Of a stretch of 28,220 nucleotides of DNA, positions 16,101 to 22,778 are shown one piece after another (the first letter of the stretch is position 1; each line of letters opens with the position of its first letter). This stretch comes from an uncultured Clostridia bacterium (lineage in GTDB: Bacteria; Bacillota; Clostridia; Christensenellales; Aristaeellaceae). The notes below the pieces were generated by a model. The model was not told the origin of the DNA and ran no database searches. It was given only the letters and a program-made list of their open reading frames with translations. The translations under genes were made by a program, and so were the position numbers. The stretch spans positions 1 through 28,220 of the forward strand of contig CAKUOX010000028.1 of NCBI GenBank assembly GCA_934670175.1. Direction: 5' to 3'.

Positions 16101-17638
16101 ACCATCGCGCCGCGCTTGCGGTTCCTGCCCATCCACCTGTCATCCTGCGCGCGGTACTCTCTCTCTCGCTGCAAATAGAAATACTTTTCACGGCCAGCCT
16201 TCGCATTCAGCCGCGCCACGCCCGCGCGCGCACGGTTCAGAATCTCATCATCGTCGCGCTCGTGCGCCTGCGCCCCATCTCGAAAATCGCCCAGCAGCAG
16301 AAAATCAATGTTTTCGTCGCGCTCCAGGCAGCCCAGCGCCTCCATCTTTTCCAGCATTTCGTCCGCGCGGGCGGGCGCGCTCAGCAGCACCGGCAGCGTC
16401 ACCAGCGTGCGCGCCGAATCCGGCACCCGCTCCACCTGCATGCGCAGCAGGCTGTTCGGGCGCACGAAGCGCGGGTAAACGCGGCAGATGAGCGCACTGC
16501 CCAGCGCCCAGCCCAGCGGCAGCGCGTACAGCGTGTAGATCCAGCGTCCCGCCGCCAGCACGATGGCCGCCGCCGAGACCAGCGCCGCCAAAATCAGCAG
16601 CGCCGCGCTCAGTCTGCCGCTGGGATCGGGAATCCTCCGGCGCAGGCGCACCTTCTGTCCGGCTGCGCGCATCAGCTCCGCGCGCCCCTCATCCCCCCAG
16701 AAATAATAGCACAGCGTCGCGCGTGCGTCGTCAGCGCCTGCTCCTTCCATAGCGCGCCCCGCCTCGATCTGCGCGCAGCGGATCAGCGCCGCCTCGGAAA
16801 CGTGCCCCGTCCGCGCCAGCGCCGCCACAGCGCGGCGAAGCCGCGCGCGCGATTGCGCATCCATATTCGGATAGACACCCGCCGGATCCGCGTTCAGCTC
16901 GCCCTCCGCCGTCGATACGCGCTCAAAGCACGCCATCCAGTCCGTTTCATTCAACAGCGCGTGCAGCCTCATCAGGTTGTCGATCTTAAGTATGCAGTCC
17001 GCATAAATGCGCTGCGCCGCCTCCATCGCATCCAGCAGCTTCGCGCCGCGCGCCGCCATCGCCTGTTCAAGCCGCGCCGTGCGCGCTGAAAGCTCCTCTT
17101 CTGCGCAGAGCTTCGCCGCGCGCTCCACGAACACGGGATCCTCCGCATCCAGCCTGCTGCGCCCATTTTCCGCCCATGCGCGCGCACGCGCGGCGCTCTG
17201 TCCGCACGCCACGGCCGTTTGCGCAGCCTGAGCCAGCGCCTCGGCCAGCGCAATACGCAGCGCGTCGGGCAGGCATAGTATTTCGTCCATTTCCGCTTCG
17301 CAGCGCGCGTCGAACGCCTGCGCCGCCTCGGTAAGCCGCGCCAGATCCGGCCGCCACTCGCCGCCGCGCACCAGATTGCGCGCAAAAATAAGGATCCTCG
17401 GCGTCCCGTGCACGGATGGCAGCCGCAGCCTTGGCAGCGCGCGTATATCGCAGAGCAGCGCCTCGATCAGCCCTGCGTCCGCCGTCAGGCGCTTCAGCAC
17501 CGGCGCATTCGAAGCGTTCTGCGCTGCCGCGAGCGCATGACAGATCAGGCGCAGCGACGCGCGCCCCAGGCGCAGGGGCGCGCGTCCATCCGCCGCCATT
17601 GCTGCGGCGTTCTTTGCATATTCATTCGATCGGTCCAT
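10106..17638 (-). CDS. Cyclic beta-1,2-glucan synthase-like enzyme (GT84-glycoamylase-GH94)
   Basis: 2,510 residues, slightly shorter than the ~2,800 of Rhizobiales NdvB/ChvB/Cgs but with the same domain order. Two TM helices lie near 343-387. The GT84 glycosyltransferase has D-E-D-T near 550, I-L-S-H-D near 660 and the Q-x-x-R-W-like L-H-R-W near 697. Four more TM helices follow (718-860), then a glycoamylase-like domain (about 980-1240, with N-W-Y-D and S-H-M-A-H-H-Q-G-M). A beta-sandwich region and a C-terminal GH94 phosphorylase-type domain end the protein (about 2016-2450). The GH94 part has Y-G-F-R-D-Q-L-Q-D, H-W-W-H-E and the catalytic-acid motif G-G-G-D-W-N-D-G-M-N near 2200. It is an inner-membrane enzyme that polymerises UDP-glucose and adjusts chain length by phosphorolysis. 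GGGAGG seven bases upstream fixes the start. No export gene such as ndvA is adjacent. Confidence 0.9.
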   Translation of the reverse strand: MDRSNEYAKNAAAMAADGRAPLRLGRASLRLICHALAAAQNASNAPVLKRLTADAGLIEALLCDIRALPRLRLPSVHGTPRILIFARNLVRGGEWRPDLARLTEAAQAFDARCEAEMDEILCLPDALRIALAEALAQAAQTAVACGQSAARARAWAENGRSRLDAEDPVFVERAAKLCAEEELSARTARLEQAMAARGAKLLDAMEAAQRIYADCILKIDNLMRLHALLNETDWMACFERVSTAEGELNADPAGVYPNMDAQSRARLRRAVAALARTGHVSEAALIRCAQIEAGRAMEGAGADDARATLCYYFWGDEGRAELMRAAGQKVRLRRRIPDPSGRLSAALLILAALVSAAAIVLAAGRWIYTLYALPLGWALGSALICRVYPRFVRPNSLLRMQVERVPDSARTLVTLPVLLSAPARADEMLEKMEALGCLERDENIDFLLLGDFRDGAQAHERDDDEILNRARAGVARLNAKAGREKYFYLQREREYRAQDDRWMGRNRKRGAMVALNRLLLGEDGAAADFAAESAAAPRLAGRYAYVVTLDEDTRYLPGTVQRLLGAMLHPLNRTRRDAQGRRHGYAVLQPAMQLTARAVQTGYAACMYGAGGVDGYPFSISDFYQDMSGRGNFAGKGIYEVRAFYEATQDRLNDDAILSHDLIEGILSGAGFLNDVALYDGCPTRLQADLLRLHRWTRGDWQLLPALFSRLGLDGLDRLKIIGNLLRSLYAPALLLMLLHALWADAQGAFMAALLIAFREPLLSLLHGGAQAWRRALLSLAVLPQTALCMLDAVLRTLWRLLVSQKHLMEWVPAADAAQVVRDVRLPGRVAAILALPGALRPFWLPAALALAGLFWVGAGRADDLAERDAHCAPKLDPASLALLSDAARRTWHFFEVCVPASGVGLPPDNLQLDPAAGLAMRTSPTNIGFYLIACAAARQLGFIRDDEMLKRMRGCTDTLERLEKWRGQLYNWYDLNTLAPLRPRYVSAVDSGNLAGALLLCAQYVSAADAELSERLMQLAAGMELRALYDAERDLFHIGMDVEGGRMSASHYDLYASEARLLSYVAIMLGQAPVKHWQRLSRPALRTDGAWTLASWSGTMFEYLMPDIWMPAPENTLATEMQRGALDAQQRWARRLGRPWGVSESGYYAFDLHLNYQYRAFGLREAALCSDVSAAVVAPYASVLALWLAPDAAARNMARMQELGWLGEYGFCEAADYAHLNADGMPSLVASHMAHHQGMILASICNFLSNGALSACFMRLPAARALELLLQEKPCVRPRRRVARHSQPDGAPVRRADAQYQRAARGETDRQLLCGAGTYAAVSGCGEVRVWTNEMLLTRENGEGLYLHLCDLDSGARTVLGRSGRIIYGMGAAEIRETLGELEARLRIYISPETGALYQQVTLENRAAEARSAVLTGCMAAALAPEGDMRAHPAFQNLFVRSALAGDCAVKLWRRARGGESKRLGMCYGATGGTLEFETDRERLTGRTGHVGRAGGIAMPLSNTVGAVLDPCAAIAVRATLAAGARAEICFTLLPDADAQGFDALLTPEAQARAARMAAAHAMALMNYLEMDGRMVKLAQRAAALLLQPRLRTPNGAPGADGVPVSREALWRVGISGDHPILLAEMPADSAQLQVRDVVKLCRFYREMGLKTDLVLMSRQAGDYQQAQLRMLNDLLPENDGRGASVAVDAAQLNEGSLMALRRCAALRFEGSVWETLADAAEALLVPAAEPFLPMEPGHMEFGALECFNGYGGFDGDSYVIQIEPDRLPPAAWSNIIAAETAGAVLTERGGGFAWFGNSRAGRLTAFKNDAQREGWGWMFYIADLQRRRFVRLLPGDIPMTPFCVRFQPGLCVYRGAAAALNFEVAVRPAAHGLWFEIELENSSDDDAEYTLCGCVDWLMGTDAADTAALRSWSRFGSCLAAGMAAGVGVFASDDPRARPGCALPQFYAGGDMMEPRGFDRDHADGSGFLLRQPMRIPAGKRRRARFLLGAAENEAAACALARDFRAQRTPPRPELDWKRAMDALRVETPDARVNHLFGGFLQAQTLHARILARTGLYQPGGAYGFRDQLQDMLSVLWYEPARVRRHLLYCAARQFEAGDVLHWWHEPYTGVRTRISDDLLFLPYVTAAYVLHTGDAAVLGDCAPFLRDMRIPDDREDVYARMQPDDACASLHEHCMRAFRRAAQRGAHGLCLMGGGDWNDGMNRVGARGLGESVWLTEFWVACAEKYMEVCPETADRAWLEAQRGDFAAALEKNAWDGQWYLRAYADGGECLGSADSPCCRIDLVSQAWAVLAGLDKARCRSAIDAAWDQLVDEKLGLIRLLAPPFTGEGFDPGYIAAYPAGIRENGAQYTHGACWMLCALARLGDAFRAHAALRMLLPVDHSDSRAAADIYRVEPYVMAADVYTDSLHPGRGGWTWYTGSAAWMQLALYEMLGLEKRGGCVRMNALLDKWPFARVRMRCGAAVYTLETRQDAERVTLDGVPVEGDHIEMIDDGREHLAVFPPRRKNS

Positions 17639-17729
17639 AGCCGTTCCTCCCGCAAAAAGGATATAACAGGAGGAGTATTCCCCATCCGGATGCGATCTAT
17701 GCCAAATAATGGCTTGCAGGATGAGACAT

Positions 17730-17974
17730 TTAGTTTTCAGCGCCCATATCGCGCACGGGGATGCTGATTTCCGTCACAAATTTCCCAAGATCGTTGGTAA
17801 TGCCATAGTCGATCATGGTGATCTCCCGCGAAAAGCCGGCGGGCTCGGCGCCGTGGTCACGAATAAAGGCCATCAATCGCCGGTACTGCGCCGGTGCCTC
17901 GGTATGACTGCCGCGGAAGCGCACCCGCGCGCAGCGCGTTTGGGGCAGGCGCATTAAATCGCCGCTGAAAGGCT
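17730..17974 (-). pseudogene. GyrI-like effector-binding domain, 3' remnant
   Basis: The minus strand encodes F-S-G-D-L-M-R-L-P-Q-T then A-R-V-R-F-R-G-S-H, Y-R-R-L-M-A-F-I-R-D-H-G and F-V-T-E-I-S-I-P-V-R-D. This is the typical end of a GyrI-like small-molecule-binding domain (seen alone or fused to AraC/MerR regulators). Only about 80 residues remain of the ~150-residue domain, and TAG is in frame immediately upstream. Homology begins exactly where the DUF4180 frame loses its own, in a different frame. The ATG at 17954 is internal to the domain, so a functional protein is unlikely. Confidence 0.65.
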
Positions 17975-18114
17975 ATTTTCTCCGCGCCGGTCTCATAGTG
18001 GACGCGCATTGCCAGTTTCAAGGCGGACTGCGCATCCACAACGGCGTTCTTTCCAGTAACGACGGCGATGGTCTCGCCGCCATGCCGTAGGGTCTCTATC
18101 TGTATATTTTGCAT
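17972..18114 (-). pseudogene. DUF4180 protein, 5' remnant
   Basis: Starts at ATG 18114 with AAGGAG nine bases upstream. It reads M-Q-N-I-Q-I-E-T-L, G-E-T-I-A-V-V-T, V-V-D-A-Q-S-A-L-K-L-A-M and H-Y-E-T-G-A-E-K-I-A-F, matching the first ~49 residues of DUF4180 proteins. After I-A-F the expected conserved second half (the FFdLktglAGeiLQKf region) is missing and the frame continues through unrelated sequence that codes for a GyrI-like domain in another frame. The translation signals are intact, so a chimeric product could still be made, but the domain is truncated. Confidence 0.65.
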
Positions 18115-18150
18115 ATATATAAGCTCCTTCAATATATTTTTCTGCCGGAA

Positions 18151-18495
18151 GGCGCAAGGCGCCCTCCTCAGGATGTTGACAAAGTCAACAGACTGCCAGA
18201 CGCTGAAAAGCCCTGCAAGACAAGGAAACACGGGCTGCAAATGAGGGCGCATACATAATATGCCCCGAAGACCCGCAAAGCGGGTTTCGGCAGCGCCGCG
18301 CGAATCCTTCGGATTCCAGCGCGGGCTGGTCGCGCCTGCAGGACACTGCAGTGGCGCGACTGCTTCAACATATGTAACCGATTTTGCAGCCCGTGTTAAC
18401 GAAGTAAGCTGAAATTCCAACTTCATCGGAAGTTGTTCAGGAAATTTCTGCGTTTGCGGGGTTTGGCAGTGGTCTGTGGAAGGCGTAATACGCCT
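18151..18495. repeat. Cluster of short palindromes around the cloverleaf element
   Basis: Outside the 171-bp element lie GGCGC-AAG-GCGCC (18151-18163), TGTTGAC-AAA-GTCAACA (18174-18190), a bulged hairpin GAAATT/AATTTC plus CAACTTC/GAAGTTG (18411-18448), and AGGCGTA-A-TACGCCT (18481-18495). Most have perfect arms and loops of 1-4 bases. None has a following T-tract that would make it an obvious terminator. Confidence 0.65.
18227..18397. repeat. 171-bp cloverleaf-like inverted-repeat element
   Basis: A perfect 15-bp closing helix AACACGGGCTGCAAA (18227-18241) / TTTGCAGCCCGTGTT (18383-18397) encloses four consecutive hairpins. They are 18249-18263 (GCATA/TATGC); 18265-18290 (CCGAA and CCCGC with GCGGG and TTCGG, loop of three); 18297-18323 (CGCGC and GAATCC with GGATTC and GCGCG, loop TTC); and 18329-18360 (GTCGCGC and CTGCAG with CTGCAG and GCGCGAC, loop of four). 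Two-base bulges sit on one side of three stems. It could be a palindromic non-autonomous element (MITE-like) or a structured RNA; the pairs are all Watson-Crick, so the strand cannot be told. It lies between the ABC exporter gene and the DUF4180 remnant. Confidence 0.75.
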
Positions 18496-18570
18496 CCTGT
18501 CCGTCGAAAAAACAGGAAGCTCGAGAGAGCCAAAACCCTTTCGAACCTCCAATGGTTTTCAAATGCGTTC

Positions 18571-20343
18571 TCAGGCTGCCTGCTCGAACTGGCTGTTGTA
18601 CAGCTCTGCGTAGAAGCCGCCCTGCGCCAGCAGCGTCTCGTGCGTACCGCTCTCTACCACGTCGCCGTCGCGCATCACCAGAATCAGATCCGCGTTGCGA
18701 ATGGTGGACAGGCGATGCGCAATCACGAAACTGGTGCGGTTTGCGGTCAGGCTGTCCATCGCGCGCTGGATAATCAGCTCGGTGCGGGTATCGACGGAGG
18801 AGGTCGCCTCATCCAGAATCAGCATGGGCGCGTTTTGCAGCATTGCGCGGGCGATGGTGAGCAGCTGCTTCTGTCCCGCAGAAATGGCGACGCTCTCGGA
18901 AAGCACGGTATCCAGCCCCTGCGGCAACGACTTCACGAATTTCTCCAATCCGCACGCGCGGCACACACGCCAGAGGTCATCCTCCGAAATGCCCTGCAGA
19001 TCATAGACCAGATTCTCGCGCACCGTGCCCTCGAACAGCCAGGTATCCTGAAGCACCATGCCGAAGCGCCGGTGCACATCCTCGCGCCGCATTTCAGAAG
19101 TAGGTACGCCGTCGATCCTGATGGAACCATCGTTGACCTCAAAGAAGCGCATCAGCAGGTTCACCAGCGTCGTCTTGCCCGCACCGGTGGGGCCAACAAT
19201 GGCCACCTTCTGACCAGGCTGCACATGGGCGGAAAAATCCTTTATGATGATCTTATCCGGCGCATCCGGATAGCTGAAGCGCACATGGTCGAAATCGACG
19301 CGGCCCTCGGCCGGCGCGGCAAGCTCGGCCTTTTCATGCTCATCCGGCAGCTCCTCGCTGCCAAGGAAGTCAAAAATGCGGTGCGCCGCCGCCGTAGCCG
19401 TCTGCAAATTGGTCAGCCCCTGCGCGATCTGCGCCAGCGGCGAAGTGAACAGGCGTACATACAGTATGAAGGACACGATCACGCCGAAGTCGATCACGCC
19501 GTTGAGCGTGAGGATCGAACCCAGCACGCATACCGCTACATACGCCACATTGCTCACCACGTTCATCAGCGGCATCATTACGCCGGAAAGGAACTGCGAG
19601 CGCCAGTTGGCGTCGTACACGGCCTCGTTCAGGTCGTCAAACTTCGCCTTGACTGCATCGCCCGCGCGGGAAATGCGCACCACCGAATGGCCGGAATACA
19701 TTTCCTCCACATAGCCGTTCAGCTCGCCCAGGCTCTTTTGCCGCGCCGTGAAATAGCGCTGCGATCTGCCCATAATCAGCACCACCAGCGCAAGCCCCGC
19801 CAGCGTGACGAACAGCGCCGCCAGCGCCAAGCGCCACTCGGTGATCACCATCATGATCAGGCAGCCGAAGAACTGCGTGGCCGCGCTGATAATGGTGGGC
19901 AGGCTGTTGGTGAGTCCCTGCTGCAGCGTAGATACATCGTTGGTGATGCAGCTCAGGATGTCGCCCTGCGCGTGAAAATTGAAATATTTCTGCGGCACGC
20001 GGTTGATCTTGCGGGAAAGGTCTCCGCGCATCCGGTAGGACATTTTCAGCGTCACCGTCGCCATGACGTAGTGCTGAATAAAGGTAAACAGGGCGCTGAG
20101 CCCATAGATCACGACCAGACCCACGCCGACCCGCGCGATGGCCTTCATGTCGATGCCGCCCATCAGACCATCCGAGATCAAATTCGCGATCTCGCCGATC
20201 CTGTCGGGCCCCGCGATGGTGAGCGCCGCGCCCGCCGCCGCCAGCACCAGCGCGCCCACGATCAGCCCCGCGCTGCCCTGCAGATAGCCGCCGGTTTTCA
20301 GCAGCGCAGACCTCATGCCGCGCCCGCTCTCTTGCTTCTTCAT
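18571..20343 (-). CDS. ABC exporter half-transporter with canonical ATP site
   Basis: 590 residues: six-helix ABC type-1 membrane domain (about 1-325) followed by an ATPase domain. Walker A is G-P-T-G-A-G-K-T-T (near 383), Walker B and catalytic glutamate L-I-L-D-E (near 509), and the H-loop I-A-H-R (near 541). The signature reads I-S-A-G-Q instead of L-S-G-G-Q. With its partner's altered Walker B this fits the degenerate site of heterodimeric exporters (BmrCD, TM287/288 type), which pump drugs or lipid-like compounds outward. The start at 20343 has GGGAGG eight bases upstream. An alternative ATG at 20364 overlaps the partner's stop as ATGA but has a weak ribosome-binding site. It is the last gene of the marR operon; no strong terminator is seen after it, only a short T-rich stretch near 18507-18531. 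Confidence 0.9.
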   Translation of the reverse strand: MKKQESGRGMRSALLKTGGYLQGSAGLIVGALVLAAAGAALTIAGPDRIGEIANLISDGLMGGIDMKAIARVGVGLVVIYGLSALFTFIQHYVMATVTLKMSYRMRGDLSRKINRVPQKYFNFHAQGDILSCITNDVSTLQQGLTNSLPTIISAATQFFGCLIMMVITEWRLALAALFVTLAGLALVVLIMGRSQRYFTARQKSLGELNGYVEEMYSGHSVVRISRAGDAVKAKFDDLNEAVYDANWRSQFLSGVMMPLMNVVSNVAYVAVCVLGSILTLNGVIDFGVIVSFILYVRLFTSPLAQIAQGLTNLQTATAAAHRIFDFLGSEELPDEHEKAELAAPAEGRVDFDHVRFSYPDAPDKIIIKDFSAHVQPGQKVAIVGPTGAGKTTLVNLLMRFFEVNDGSIRIDGVPTSEMRREDVHRRFGMVLQDTWLFEGTVRENLVYDLQGISEDDLWRVCRACGLEKFVKSLPQGLDTVLSESVAISAGQKQLLTIARAMLQNAPMLILDEATSSVDTRTELIIQRAMDSLTANRTSFVIAHRLSTIRNADLILVMRDGDVVESGTHETLLAQGGFYAELYNSQFEQAA

Positions 20344-20360
20344 GCCTTTTGCCTCCCCTC

Positions 20361-22118
20361 TCATGCCAGCTCTGATGCGCTGAGCTGCGATTCCGCGATT
20401 TCGCGATAGATCGCGCAGCGCTTCATCAATTCCTCGTGCGTGCCCATATCCGCCATTTCGCCGTGATCCAGCACGATGATCTTGTCCGCGTGGCGAATGG
20501 TGCTGATGCGCTGGGCGACGATAATCTTCGTGGTCGCGTTCAGCTTTTCGGCAAGACCCGCGCGCAGCTTCGCATCGGTGCGATAGTCCAGCGCAGAGAA
20601 GGAATCGTCAAACACCAGTATCTCCGGATTCCGCGCCAGTGCCCGCGCGATGGAGAGCCGCTGCTTCTGGCCGCCGGACACGTTGCGCCCCAGCTGCGCG
20701 ATGTGGTGCTCCGTGCCCTCAGACAGCTTATCCACAAATTCATCGGCCTGCGAAAGCTCGATCGCGCTGCGAAGCGCCGCATCATCCTGCTTTGCAGCGC
20801 TCTTGCCGAAGAACACATTCTCGCGAATGCTGCCGGAGAAGAGCACCGCCTTCTGCGTCACATAGCCCAGCTTATCATAGAGGGCATCAAAGCTGTAATC
20901 CTTCACGTTCACGCCATCCACCAGCACCTCGCCGGCAGTCGCGTCGTAGAAGCGGGGAATCAGGCCGACCAGCGTGGTCTTGCCGCTGCCAGTCGCGCCG
21001 ATGATCGCCAGCGTTTCGCCGCGATCCACCTTGAAGCTGATGTGGCTCAGCTCGTCGTCCGCCGCATGCGGATAGCGGAACGAAACATCGCGGAATTCCA
21101 CGCTGCCGCGCTCCGTGCCGCCCGCCGCACTGCCCTCGACGATGTGCGGTTTGCAATCCAGCACCTCGCCTATGCGCTCCGCCGACACCTGCGCCTGCGG
21201 CAGCAGCATGAATATCATCACCAGCATCATAAACGACATGATTACATACGTCGCATAGGTGCCGAACACCACCACATTTCCAAACATCGTGAGCCGCGCC
21301 GCCATATCCGTCGTGGAGATCCGGTTAATCAGCGCCGCGCCCAGCCAGTACACCGCCAGCGAAATGCCGTTCATGCCCAGCAGCATCGTCGGCTGAATGA
21401 CGGAAAACAGCTTCTGGTTCTTCATCTGTATGGAGAACATCTCCGAGCTCGGCACATCGAACTTGCGGTTCTGATAATCCTCGGCGTTGAAGGCATGCAC
21501 CACGCTGATGCCCGTCAGGTTTTCGCGCGCCACGCGGTTGATCTTGTCCGTCAGGCGCTGCACGATGCGAAAGCGCGGAATACAGGTAAGCATCACAGCC
21601 AGCACCGTAGCGCATATGAGTACCACCACGCCCGCCGTGACCGCCGAAAGCTCCCAGCTCTTGCCCAGAATCTTGATGACCGCCCAGACCGCCATGATCG
21701 GCGATTTGATCAGCATCTGCAGTCCCATGGACACAATCATCTGGATCTGCGTAATGTCGTTTGTGGTGCGCGTGATCAGGCTGGGCACGGAGAAATCCTG
21801 CATCTCCTCGCTGCCCGCATCCATCACATGGTCAAACAGCTTCTTGCGCAGCGTGTAGCTGAAGCCGGACGCCGTTCTGGCTGAAAGGTAACCGCAGATC
21901 ACCGCCAGCACCGCGCTCGCCAGCGCGCACAGCAGCATTTTTCCGCCGACGGACAGTATATCCGCCGTCTGGCTGCCCTGCGTCTTGATCAGCGCGGTCA
22001 GATCGGTCATGTAGTCGGGCAGGGTCAGGTCAAAATACACCTGCCCCATCACCAGCAGCGCGCAGAGCGCCGCCATCAGCACCTCGCGCCTGCGCATATT
22101 TTTAAACAGTTTAAGCAT
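20361..22118 (-). CDS. ABC exporter half-transporter with degenerate ATP site
   Basis: 585 residues, same architecture as the downstream partner. Walker A G-A-T-G-S-G-K-T-T lies near 372 and the signature V-S-G-G-Q is canonical. The Walker B end reads F-D-D-S (near 504), so the catalytic glutamate is aspartate, and the H-loop histidine is glutamine (V-A-Q-R, near 533). Both changes mark the non-hydrolysing site of a heterodimeric exporter, so it should work together with the partner and not alone. The start at 22118 overlaps the marR stop by eight bases (translational coupling); an upstream in-frame ATG at 22166 lies within marR and adds a non-homologous tail. Confidence 0.9.
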   Translation of the reverse strand: MLKLFKNMRRREVLMAALCALLVMGQVYFDLTLPDYMTDLTALIKTQGSQTADILSVGGKMLLCALASAVLAVICGYLSARTASGFSYTLRKKLFDHVMDAGSEEMQDFSVPSLITRTTNDITQIQMIVSMGLQMLIKSPIMAVWAVIKILGKSWELSAVTAGVVVLICATVLAVMLTCIPRFRIVQRLTDKINRVARENLTGISVVHAFNAEDYQNRKFDVPSSEMFSIQMKNQKLFSVIQPTMLLGMNGISLAVYWLGAALINRISTTDMAARLTMFGNVVVFGTYATYVIMSFMMLVMIFMLLPQAQVSAERIGEVLDCKPHIVEGSAAGGTERGSVEFRDVSFRYPHAADDELSHISFKVDRGETLAIIGATGSGKTTLVGLIPRFYDATAGEVLVDGVNVKDYSFDALYDKLGYVTQKAVLFSGSIRENVFFGKSAAKQDDAALRSAIELSQADEFVDKLSEGTEHHIAQLGRNVSGGQKQRLSIARALARNPEILVFDDSFSALDYRTDAKLRAGLAEKLNATTKIIVAQRISTIRHADKIIVLDHGEMADMGTHEELMKRCAIYREIAESQLSASELA

Positions 22119-22590
22119 CCTTCCCACTTCCTTCCAGCCGCTTTCCGGCGGCGCGAATTTCCGCAATGTTTTTGTCGATCACATCCATGCAATGCCGCAG
22201 CGCCGTCAGCTCCGCATCACTCAGCCCCGCCATCAGGCGCTGGGCAAAGCCGCGCTGCCGCGCGCGCCCCTGCTCGATCAGCTCTGCCGCGGCCTCAGTA
22301 CATACCAGCCGCGCCTTGCGCCGGTCGCCGGGCACGGCTTCGCGCCGCAGAAGCCCCTCGCCCACCAGCCGCTCCACATGGAACGAAACGATGCCGGGCT
22401 TGAAGCCGCGTATGCGGCAGATCTCCCGCGCAGTGCTGTAATCCGGATTATTGGCCAGAAACAACAGTATGTCCAGCGCCATCAGCGGCATGCCCGCCTG
22501 CTCGCACAGCGGCTGAAGCGTGACGGCGTAGGCGTCCATCATTTTATTGGCATGCTCGAAAAAGGCGGCGGCCGTCGCATTGAACTGCAT
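22111..22590 (-). CDS. MarR-family repressor of the exporter operon
   Basis: 159 residues with the winged helix-turn-helix of MarR proteins: Y-S-T-A-R-E-I-C-R-I and P-G-I-V-S-F-H-V-E-R-L-V-G-E-G-L-L as the recognition region, then R-R-E-A-V-P-G-D-R-R-K-A-R-L as the wing. MarR dimers usually repress drug-export operons and release DNA on binding a phenolic or drug-like ligand. AAGGAG ten bases upstream supports the start. Two TTCAAT-type palindromes overlap the start of its own transcript (22605-22632), so autoregulation is likely. First gene of marR-ABC-ABC, the three overlapping end to start. Confidence 0.9.
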   Translation of the reverse strand: MQFNATAAAFFEHANKMMDAYAVTLQPLCEQAGMPLMALDILLFLANNPDYSTAREICRIRGFKPGIVSFHVERLVGEGLLRREAVPGDRRKARLVCTEAAAELIEQGRARQRGFAQRLMAGLSDAELTALRHCMDVIDKNIAEIRAAGKRLEGSGKDA

Positions 22591-22604
22591 TGCGCATTCG
22601 CTCC

Positions 22605-22632
22605 TTCAATTTTGAATTGTTCAATATTGAAC
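22605..22632. promoter_or_regulatory. Probable MarR operator
   Basis: A perfect 14-bp palindrome GTTCAATATTGAAC (22619-22632) and a near-palindrome TTCAATTTTGAA (22605-22616) lie between the -10 box and the ribosome-binding site of the marR gene. Confidence 0.75.
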
Positions 22633-22639
22633 AGTGCAT

Positions 22640-22668
22640 ATATTATTCCATTCTGCCGTATTTGTCAA
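22640..22668 (-). promoter_or_regulatory. Promoter of the marR-ABC operon
   Basis: Minus strand TTGACA (22663-22668), 17-bp spacer, TAATAT (22640-22645), with the palindromic operator just downstream of the -10 box. Confidence 0.85.
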
Positions 22669-22726
22669 GCGTGCCTGGGAAATATAATATTAAGATATTG
22701 CGCTGCCGAATGCGCTTTAACAAGCG

Positions 22727-22757
22727 CGCGGCGACCCTCGTAAAGAGGATCGCCGCG
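22727..22757 (-). terminator. Hairpin after the MalQ-GlgP gene
   Basis: CGCGGCGA and TCGCCGCG flank CCTC/GAGG with one mismatch and a GTAAA loop, 21 bases past the stop at 22779. There is no clear T-tract, so it may act as a weak terminator or as a 3' stabilising stem. Confidence 0.5.
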
Positions 22758-22778
22758 TATGTATGAAGTCGAATAATA

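Noticed and set aside
18227..18397. Possibility that the cloverleaf element is a tRNA-like gene or a CRISPR array
   Set aside because: No T-loop GTTCGA motif or CCA end, the stems are too long for a tRNA, and there are no regularly spaced identical repeats.
18115..18552. Minus-strand in-frame extension ahead of the DUF4180 start
   Set aside because: It reads through the inverted-repeat cluster and yields no family match; the ribosome-binding site and homology both begin at 18114.
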